From: Siphonodentalium dalli
Lineage: Eukaryota > Mollusca > Scaphopoda > Gadilida > Siphonodentaliidae
NCBI GenBank assembly: GCA_032622095.1
Contig: CP136063.1
Span: 67,223,897-67,287,896, forward strand
DNA length: 64,000 bases
Reading direction: 5' to 3'
In this document: positions 56,037 through 64,000 of the stretch, piece by piece
Layout of the letters: every line of letters starts with the position of its first letter
How positions within the stretch are numbered: position 1 is the stretch's first letter
Program-made: the position numbers and the translations under genes
The notes under the pieces: generated by a model
Database searches by the model: none
Told to the model about the DNA's origin: nothing
Seen by the model: the letters and a program-made list of their open reading frames with translations, nothing else

Positions 56037-56365
56037 TAATGCATGGTGTAGGAATAATCTCAGAAAGAGGAATTCTACAACAGTGTGCAATAAAAATAAT
56101 CCTTGGGGATGGATTGCAATGGCATGTGTGCAAACACATATACAGTGCTATAATCAGAGGGAATCTCCAATGGGTAGGACAATTTATTAGGTGTCCTGCA
56201 GAGATGGACAATATGTCTCATGTTATATAGCACAATTGTTATACCAGATAACAGTACGAGGCCAATCAAAGTTAAATATCCTGTTGGGAATACAAGTCAG
56301 AAATATTTGGGTTTGTAAATCAGTTTAAATTTTTTTGTTTTTTTTTACATGCCGGCATATATATT
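56037..56365. other. No recognised feature
   Basis: Overlapping short ORFs on both strands (56002-56269) reflect chance and the adjacent B2 end; no domain is recognised. Confidence 0.4.
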
Positions 56366-56556
56366 TGACCCCTTTCTATACTAAACACTCATTGACCCTT
56401 AGTACGGTGGGGAAATCACGTGGTTTCGAGTTGATGAGTATTACGCATTCAAAATGGCCGAGGCGATCTAAAACGCAACCAGAAGTGAAGAAATATGACA
56501 TATATTACATATTATTTTGACAGCTACTAGCAGATGATATACTATTTTTCAAACAA

Positions 56557-57007
56557 GGTTACACTGGTGTAAATAAGGTTCCGAGAGACCTCTAGCGGAT
56601 GCGGGAGGAATATATAGGAGAGAATAAAATAGACACTGGGCCCTGATTGGTCAATAGCCTTGTGTGCTTTTCACATAAAAAAATCATCACACCTCTTCCC
56701 TATGATTTCCCATAGGTAAAATAACCATTGGCACAGGAATTAACCCTTTGTAGTGAAGTTTGAATTTTTTGGTGTGGTCTAAAATATGACTGTATTTTTT
56801 TATGCGGTTCTGACACTAGTTACGAAAACATAAGATTTAAAGGCGAATTCCCTGCTAGACAGACATGATTTTTTTGTGTAAAAAGTTTCCCAAAATGTCA
56901 ATTTTTCAGATTTAAAGAAAATTTTGGACCCAACATTTATATTGCCAACACTATACGCTAAAACGTTAGCACTGAGGCCTATGGAAAACATTTACACCAG
57001 TGTAACC
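56557..57007. mobile_element. Element L (451 bp), first of four copies
   Basis: Perfect 18 bp inverted ends GGTTACACTGGTGTAAAT and ATTTACACCAGTGTAACC. Further copies are at 57909-58359, 59261-59711 and 60613-61063. The first and last copies are flanked by ACAA (56553-56556 and 61064-61067), as if the whole array were one insertion with a 4 bp duplication. Confidence 0.85.
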
Positions 57008-57908
57008 TAAAGGGAAAAAATAGCTTTTTATCATTTTTGATTCCTGGGAGTCACTTTAAAGCATTTTAATGCATTTTACAGAGCCTGGTCTTTCAGTCCA
57101 ATGAATATCTCATGCTTGATGTGGCTATTCTTGCTGCTGATGTCTTCTTTCACTTACATCAGCCAAAAAAATAGTAAGATTTTTCATAAAAAATGCCAAT
57201 TTTTCAAGGTATTTTCAAAATTTTCAAGGTGGTAATAGTCACATGATAATGCAAATGACCCATAACATGGGCATGTCAACGACACATATATCAATTGTTA
57301 TAAGAACCTAATTTAACAAGTATTTTGGATTTTATAGCCAGTGATATACAGATATATATCATAAAAGTGTGTCATTTCCACTGGTGGGTATGGTCATTTG
57401 AAGGTTAATAGCACTAAAACTTGGACACATTTAAGAAAATGCTTCAGCAATTCAAAGAGAGCATATCTTTATTCAACTAATTCAATATACACCCACATCC
57501 AGTTATCTTGGATCACCCTTGCAGACCTGAAAATGTCATATTTTATTCTTCAATGTGCTGATAAAGTCACGCGCTTGATGCTCAGCTGATCAGATCTGGA
57601 CTCAATGACCTCACATCACCAGAAGTTCTCTCTTGGAAAGAATATTGAACAGTCTTCCATAGCTGATCCAAGTTTGCAACACCAGACCCCTAAAACTGAG
57701 TGAAAATGGGGCCTGAACATGACTGGTGGTGGAAAATTGTGCTTTTTTGATGAATAATTTGTTAAAGAGGGTGGGGTTAAATTGTGTGTGATAAATAAAG
57801 AACCACAGAAGTGATATTGTTTTTGAACACATTTTTTCCATTGATGGGCAATTCTGAAGAAATGTAGGGAGTTACAATTATTCCGCGAAAAAGCGGGCTA
57901 TCGCTTTA
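57008..57908. repeat. Spacer S (901 bp), first of three copies
   Basis: It lies between L copies; further copies are at 58360-59260 and 59712-60612. Its own ends are weakly inverted (TAAAG...TAGC and GCTATCGCTTTA). It contains small ORFs of 63 (plus) and 76 (minus) codons without recognisable domains. Confidence 0.8.
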
Positions 57909-60900
57909 GGTTACACTGGTGTAAATAAGGTTCCGAGAGACCTCTAGCGGATGCGGGAGGAATATATAGGAGAGAATAAAATAGACACTGGGCCCTGATT
58001 GGTTAATAGCCTTGTGTGCTTTTCACATAAAAAAATCATCACACCTCTTCCCTATGATTTCCCATAGGTAAAATAACCATTGGCACAGGAATTAACCCTT
58101 TGTAGTGAAGTTTGAATTTTTTGGTGTGGTCTAAAATATGACTGTATTTTTTTATGCGGTTCTGACACTAGTTACGAAAACATAAGATTTAAAGGCGAAT
58201 TCCCTGCTAGACAGACATGATTTTTTTGTGTAAAAAGTTTCCCAAAATGTCAATTTTTCAGATTTAAAGAAAATTTTGGACCCAACATTTATATTGCCAA
58301 CACTATACGCTAAAACGTTAGCACTGAGGCCTATGGAAAACATTTACACCAGTGTAACCTAAAGGGAAAAAATAGCTTTTTATCATTTTTGATTCCTGGG
58401 AGTCACTTTAAAGCATTTTAATGCATTTTACAGAGCCTGGTCTTTCAGTCCAATGAATATCTCATGCTTGATGTGGCTATTCTTGCTGCTGATGTCTTCT
58501 TTCACTTACATCAGCCAAAAAAATAGTAAGATTTTTCATAAAAAATGCCAATTTTTCAAGGTATTTTCAAAATTTTCAAGGTGGTAATAGTCACATGATA
58601 ATGCAAATGACCCATAACATGGGCATGTCAACGACACATATATCAATTGTTATAAGAACCTAATTTAACAAGTATTTTGGATTTTATAGCCAGTGATATA
58701 CAGATATATATCATAAAAGTGTGTCATTTCCACTGGTGGGTATGGTCATTTGAAGGTTAATAGCACTAAAACTTGGACACATTTAAGAAAATGCTTCAGC
58801 AATTCAAAGAGAGCATATCTTTATTCAACTAATTCAATACACACCCACATCCAGTTATCTTGGATCACCCTTGCAGACCTGAAAATGTCATATTTTATTC
58901 TTCAATGTGCTGATAAAGTCACGCGCTTGATGCTCAGCTGATCAGATCTGGACTCAATGACCTCACATCACCAGAAGTTCTCTCTTGGAAAGAATATTGA
59001 ACAGTCTTCCATAGCTGATCCAAGTTTGCAACACCAGACCCCTAAAACTGAGTGAAAATGGGGCCTGAACATGACTGGTGGTGGAAAATTGTGCTTTTTT
59101 GATGAATAATTTGTTAAAGAGGGTGGGGTTAAATTGTGTGTGATAAATAAAGAACCACAGAAGTGATATTGTTTTTGAACACATTTTTTCCATTGATGGG
59201 CAATTCTGAAGAAATGTAGGGAGTTACAATTATTCCGCGAAAAAGCGGGCTATCGCTTTAGGTTACACTGGTGTAAATAAGGTTCCGAGAGACCTCTAGC
59301 GGATGCGGGAGGAATATATAGGAGAGAATAAAATAGACACTGGGCCCTGATTGGTCAATAGCCTTGTGTGCTTTTCACATAAAAAAATCATCACACCTCT
59401 TCCCTATGATTTCCCATAGGTAAAATAACCATTGGCACAGGAATTAACCCTTTGTAGTGAAGTTTGAATTTTTTGGTGTGGTCTAAAATATGACTGTATT
59501 TTTTTATGCGGTTCTGACACTAGTTACGAAAACATAAGATTTAAAGGCGAATTCCCTGCTAGACAGACATGATTTTTTTGTGTAAAAAGTTTCCCAAAAT
59601 GTCAATTTTTCAGATTTAAAGAAAATTTTGGACCCAACATTTATATTGCCAACACTATACGCTAAAACGTTAGCACTGAGGCCTATGGAAAACATTTACA
59701 CCAGTGTAACCTAAAGGGAAAAAATAGCTTTTTATCATTTTTGATTCCTGGGAGTCACTTTAAAGCATTTTAATGCATTTTACAGAGCCTGGTCTTTCAG
59801 TCCAATGAATATCTCATGCTTGATGTGGCTATTCTTGCTGCTGATGTCTTCTTTCACTTACATCAGCCAAAAAAATAGTAAGATTTTTCATAAAAAATGC
59901 CAATTTTTCAAGGTATTTTCAAAATTTTCAAGGTGGTAATAGTCACATGATAATGCAAATGACCCATAACATGGGCATGTCAACGACACATATATCAATT
60001 GTTATAAGAACCTAATTTAACAAGTATTTTGGATTTTATAGCCAGTGATATACAGATATATATCATAAAAGTGTGTCATTTCCACTGGTGGGTATGGTCA
60101 TTTGAAGGTTAATAGCACTAAAACTTGGACACATTTAAGAAAATGCTTCAGCAATTCAAAGAGAGCATATCTTTATTCAACTAATTCAATACACACCCAC
60201 ATCCAGTTATCTTGGATCACCCTTGCAGACCTGAAAATGTCATATTTTATTCTTCAATGTGCTGATAAAGTCACGCGCTTGATGCTCAGCTGATCAGATC
60301 TGGACTCAATGACCTCACATCACCAGAAGTTCTCTCTTGGAAAGAATATTGAACAGTCTTCCATAGCTGATCCAAGTTTGCAACACCAGACCCCTAAAAC
60401 TGAGTGAAAATGGGGCCTGAACATGACTGGTGGTGGAAAATTGTGCTTTTTTGATGAATAATTTGTTAAAGAGGGTGGGGTTAAATTGTGTGTGATAAAT
60501 AAAGAACCACAGAAGTGATATTGTTTTTGAACACATTTTTTCCATTGATGGGCAATTCTGAAGAAATGTAGGGAGTTACAATTATTCCGCGAAAAAGCGG
60601 GCTATCGCTTTAGGTTACACTGGTGTAAATAAGGTTCCGAGAGACCTCTAGCGGATGCGGGAGGAATATATAGGAGAGAATAAAATAGACACTGGGCCCT
60701 GATTGGTCAATAGCCTTGTGTGCTTTTCACATAAAAAAATCATCACACCTCTTCCCTATGATTTCCCATAGGTAAAATAACCATTGGCACAGGAATTAAC
60801 CCTTTGTAGTGAAGTTTGAATTTTTTGGTGTGGTCTAAAATATGACTGTATTTTTTTATGCGGTTCTGACACTAGTTACGAAAACATAAGATTTAAAGGC

Positions 60901-61554
60901 GAATTCCCTGCTAGACAGACATGATTTTTTTGTGTAAAAAGTTTCCCAAACTGTCAATTTTTCAGATTTAAAGAAAATTTTGGACCCAACATTTATATTG
61001 CCAACACTATACGCTAAAACGTTAGCACTGAGGCCTATGGAAAACATTTACACCAGTGTAACCACAAGCTGATACCTCATTTATGTCCAAAAATCACATT
61101 TGTTTGCTCTAACATTCTGACTAAAGTTGTCAGTCGAAGGATGTATCGACTGGTGTATTCCACGCACCTCCGACTGGCAAATTTGGTCACAATGTTATAG
61201 AAAACCACTGATTATTTCCGAACAAATACTAAAGGTATCAACTTGTTTTAAAAATAAACTCGTAACAGTCAAAATGCTATGTTGTGTCACTTGTGTGTCT
61301 GTTCCTCATAGATTATATTTTTGTGGATTTGCACTAGCCTAGGCCATTTTGTATGTGTGGTACTCACCAACCTCGACACCACGTGATTCCCCACCGAATG
61401 TTTAGATAATAAGCTCAATAAATGACCATAGGTTGTTTGTTGAACTTATTATCTGAACATTTCCCACCAATGAATATGAATCGTTATAATCTGCTCTTGT
61501 ATTATCTGTTTTTTGTTTGTCCCCCAACATTCCGTCGGAAGACGTACTATAGTA

Positions 61555-62230
61555 ATGATCCTCGTCCATCCGTGCGTGCATCCGTGTGTGTGTTCATCCA
61601 TCAAGAACTTTGTCTGAGTCTGTACTCTGTCATTTTCTAGTTAATTGTTTGAAAACTTGGCACATATATCAACCGGCATGGGAACCTGTGATTTTGAGTT
61701 TGGGCGGACTCATTTTTGCGGAGTTATTGCCCTTTTTTGACAAAGAATCGTACATCCTGGGACGCAACTTTCGTCCGTGCATGTATCCCATCATTTTTCA
61801 GTCAATTTTTTAAGAGCTTGGCACAGATGTCAACTAGCATGGGAATCTGTGATTCCGAGTTCAGTCGGACTCATTTTGGCAGAGTTATTGTCCTTTTTCA
61901 ACATTGAATTTTTGCGAAGTTATTGTACTTTTTCAACATAGAATCGTACATCCTGAGTTGCAACTTTTGTCTCAAGCCTGTATTCCGGCATTTTCCAGTC
62001 AATTTTTTAAAAACTTGGCACAGATTTCAACCAGCATGTGATTCTGAGTTCGGTCAAACTAATTTTGTAGAGTTATGGACCTTTTTCGACATAGAATCGT
62101 CAATTTCTTTTAAACTTGGCATAGATGTCAACCAGCATGGGCCTGCGCACCTGCAATTTTTTGTTTAGTCAGAGTCATTTTCGTGGAGTTATTGCCATTT
62201 TATCCACATAGAGTGAGTTATTGACCCTTT
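61555..62230 (+). repeat. TCCG-headed tandem repeat, diverged N-like
   Basis: TCGTCCATCCGTGCGTGCATCC, then ~130-150 bp units with ACTTGGCACA, CATGGGAATCTGTGATTC, GTCGGACTCATTTT and GAGTTATTG-CCTTTTTCGACA. It has the same plan as family N but distinct unit sequence. Confidence 0.7.
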
Positions 62231-62480
62231 CTCGACACATTGAAGATGTGCAACATATTAAGTGAATATGCTCTTTGCATTATATTGGTGTAATCAATTC
62301 CTCTTACAGTTTGTAGTATAGTAATCTTAAACCCATAAATCCTTCAAACCTGCCACCTTCCTCTGGTGACATTTCGGTCAGCGACCTTATATTTGTCCGG
62401 TGTCTGCTTTTATTACCTGAACACCCCTCCAAATGAATAATAGACTGTTCCAGTATCCATTCAGTTTAGAAAGGGTTAAC

Positions 62481-63150
62481 ATTTTCTTATGGGTTTTTTC
62501 TAAAGGGTTTACAGTAAACAAAACACAAATCCATGTCTTGGTACAAACTGTATTAATATACAATGCTTTGACTTAAAAATCAACAAATTCTGAGATATTG
62601 AAAAGGGATTTTGTGTTTTTCATGAAATTTTTGTCAAAACATTTCAAAATATTTTTGGAAAATCCTGAAAAAAAACTTGAGGGTAGAGGGCGTAAAATGG
62701 GGTTGGTTGGGAAGCCCCAATCACAAACATTTGTTTCTTTTGCCTTAACATTGCATTCTTCAGATCGCATGAAAGAGATTGGTTTGTGCAATATGAACCA
62801 TGTGTGATGTGTAGCACTTGAATGTATTTCTACCTTCCATGCTCCATGTCCATAAGTTAATAGCTCAGGTGTGTAACTAATTAGACTTACCTGTAAAACC
62901 TATTGTTTGTTCTTCAAAAGCATCCCATGTGTAATATAGTTCATTTTGGTCATTTCGGAACTGCATGTTTGTCAGATTATATATTTAGAAAAGTGAATAC
63001 AGCTGTACAGTAACAGTGATATGGGAATGAAGAAGAATCACATTTTGAGACTTCATTCTTTTAAAAGGCCTCAAGGCCTTTGAAGTGGGTTGATGTAAAA
63101 TAAAATAAATTTTATAGAAGTCTGTAAAACATCTATCATAAACAAGTACA
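62481..63150. other. No recognised feature
   Basis: Unique-looking sequence; overlapping ORFs at 62573-62807 on both strands have no recognised domain. Confidence 0.4.
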
Positions 63151-63151
63151 T

Positions 63152-63626
63152 GTAATGCCCTAATAATCAACTCCTTAACTACAGCATAATTATGGGTAAT
63201 TTTTCGGGATTTAGTCAGAAATATGGCTTGTTGCCATTCATCGGAAAGCTCTCATTCGATCATCACCAAACTTTGTATGGATTATCGGGTGACCTGTAGA
63301 TGGGAACTATTTATAGCTTTAGGATCACCTCTGGATGGGAGCTATCCAATTAGAATGATTTTCGATGAAAAAACATGGCCGCCAACAGCCATCTTGGATA
63401 TCCAAATTGAATCCAATGTCACACCCTGCATTTATTGGAAAAATATTTTGAAAATAATGTACAGGCATGTTAATATATAAGTATCACCTCTAGATGGGAG
63501 CTATCAAATTTTTCTGAATTTCGTTGAATAACATGGCCATCGCAACAAGCCATATTTCCGACTAAATCCTGAAAAATTACCCAAAATTCTGTTGTGGTTA
63601 AGGAGTCAATTATTTAGGGCATTAAA
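63152..63626. mobile_element. MITE family A with repeat O in its loop
   Basis: The left arm (GTAATGCCCTAATAATCAAC to GGAAAGCTCTC, 63154-63252) and right arm (GCAACAAGCCATATTTCC to GGGCATTA, 63543-63625) are separated by ~290 bp of family O (GGATTATCGGGTGACC, AACATGGCCGCCAACAGCC). Confidence 0.8.
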
Positions 63627-64000
63627 AAGTATGGTACTTATCATTCTCGATGGCAAGTCTGTGGGCTCTAATAGCTGCTATATATATATTGCTCATAGAA
63701 GTAAGATATTTTGACAGGTAATTAGGTGTTCCCAATGTCAGATATGTTTGTACATTGAACTCTTTGTAAATTTTTCCAAAATAGATGAAGTTTGTTGTCC
63801 ACTTTATATTCGTTTGAATCGATTATGCTTGTTTTGTCTACATTTATGTCTGCTTTGAAGGAAGTAAATAAGCAATTCTCCATGTTGTCTAAGTTCATGT
63901 GTCAAACTTAAATAAAATTTTACGACAGAGGAGTTGACAGTGGATTATAATGATGGACTACCTTTGGAGAAAAGATTTTTGTCTAACTGAAATACTTGTT
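63627..64000. other. No recognised feature
   Basis: AT-rich tail of the window; no ORF or repeat that I can support. Confidence 0.45.

Larger units (their letters stand above)
56557..61063. repeat. Macrosatellite L-S-L-S-L-S-L, period 1352 bp
   Basis: GGTTACACTGGTGTAAATAA recurs at 56557, 57909, 59261 and 60613, exactly 1352 bp apart. Only a few differences were noticed by eye (near 57965, 57486, 58838/60190 and 60952). The array begins and ends with the L part. Repeated 60-76 codon ORFs on both strands show no known domain and sit in the same places in each unit. Confidence 0.95.
56405..61396. mobile_element. 5 kb TIR element K
   Basis: Inverted ends of ~65-70 bp: left CGGTGGGGAAATCACGTGG, GAGTTGATGAGTA and CAAAATGGCCGAGGC; right, complement, CGGTGGGGAATCACGTGG, GAGGTTGGTGAGTA and CAAAATGGCCTAGGC. 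Between them lie ~90 bp of left flank, the L/S array (56557-61063) and ~260 bp of right flank. No transposase is seen. It sits inside family J sequence. Confidence 0.75.
56369..62480. mobile_element. Family J element, copy 4, enlarged by insertion K
   Basis: CCCCTTTCTATACTAAACACTC at 56369 and, far right, ATTCAGTTTAGAAAGGG-TTAA ending 62480. J markers TTGAACTTATTATCTGAACA and TCCCACCAATGAATATGAAT occur right of K at 61440-61482, and a TCCG-headed repeat (61555-62230) lies before the right end. Confidence 0.6.

Noticed and set aside
56800-61047. Conserved 63- and 76-codon ORFs in each 1352 bp unit
   Set aside because: Identity between units follows from recent tandem duplication, so conservation is not evidence of coding; no domain recognised.

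Overview
The window looks like gene-poor nuclear DNA from an animal, most likely a marine invertebrate. The evidence is low GC outside the repeats, a tRNA-derived SINE with an L2/CR1-type tail, PIF/Harbinger, Penelope-like, hAT-type, piggyBac-type and Helitron-type elements, invertebrate-style (TCCG)n-headed repeats, one well-formed candidate internal exon, and an assembly gap of exactly 100 N. A deuterostome such as a hemichordate or amphioxus, or a mollusc, would fit; I cannot fix the species from sequence alone. There are no operons, rRNA or tRNA genes or CRISPR arrays, and almost every open reading frame is chance or repeat-derived.

Layout. 1-2.0 kb: palindromic TA-flanked MITEs (family A), a TIR element packed with self-complementary 20-mers, and a SINE. 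2.0-4.7 kb: a 119-120 bp satellite with 3- and 4-monomer higher-order repeats. 5-6.1 kb: poly-G/poly-C tracts and an internally duplicated repeat (X). 6.25-7.54 kb: a PIF/Harbinger relic with a MADF fragment at one end and a transposase N-terminus at the other. 8.3-12.35 kb: a 4 kb element with ~540 bp terminal inverted repeats. 14.3-15.2 kb: a double-hairpin element (B) and a TIR element (G) carrying paired 69 bp hairpins (module C). 15.3-21 kb: a hAT-like element, then five Helitron-like units head to tail, each starting at the base after the previous CTAG. 24-25.5 kb: a long-TIR element and a 13-copy, 32 bp hairpin minisatellite. 27.4-30.6 kb: TTAA-flanked piggyBac-type MITEs, several carrying module C. 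30.8-31.4 kb: Penelope-like remains. 34.3-34.9 kb: a 176-codon ORF. 36.98-37.06 kb: a candidate host exon. 39.8-43 kb: a tandem repeat (O) split by a complete non-autonomous hAT with a perfect 8 bp target duplication. 44.2-51 kb: nested MITEs, the gap, and composite arrays of B. 52-54.3 kb: more piggyBac-type MITEs with module C. 56.4-62.5 kb: a 5 kb TIR element inside an older one, holding an L-S-L-S-L-S-L array of 1352 bp units that are almost identical. 63.1-63.6 kb: a MITE A whose loop is filled with repeat O.

The parts interact as a transposon community rather than as genes. Elements repeatedly land inside one another (F inside A, F inside H, R inside O, K inside J, Helitrons end to end). 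The same 69 bp hairpin appears in at least three element families with unrelated ends. The most unusual signals are this shared hairpin module, the double-hairpin family B with long target duplications of unequal length, the head-to-tail Helitron train, and the composite-like L/S macrosatellite.
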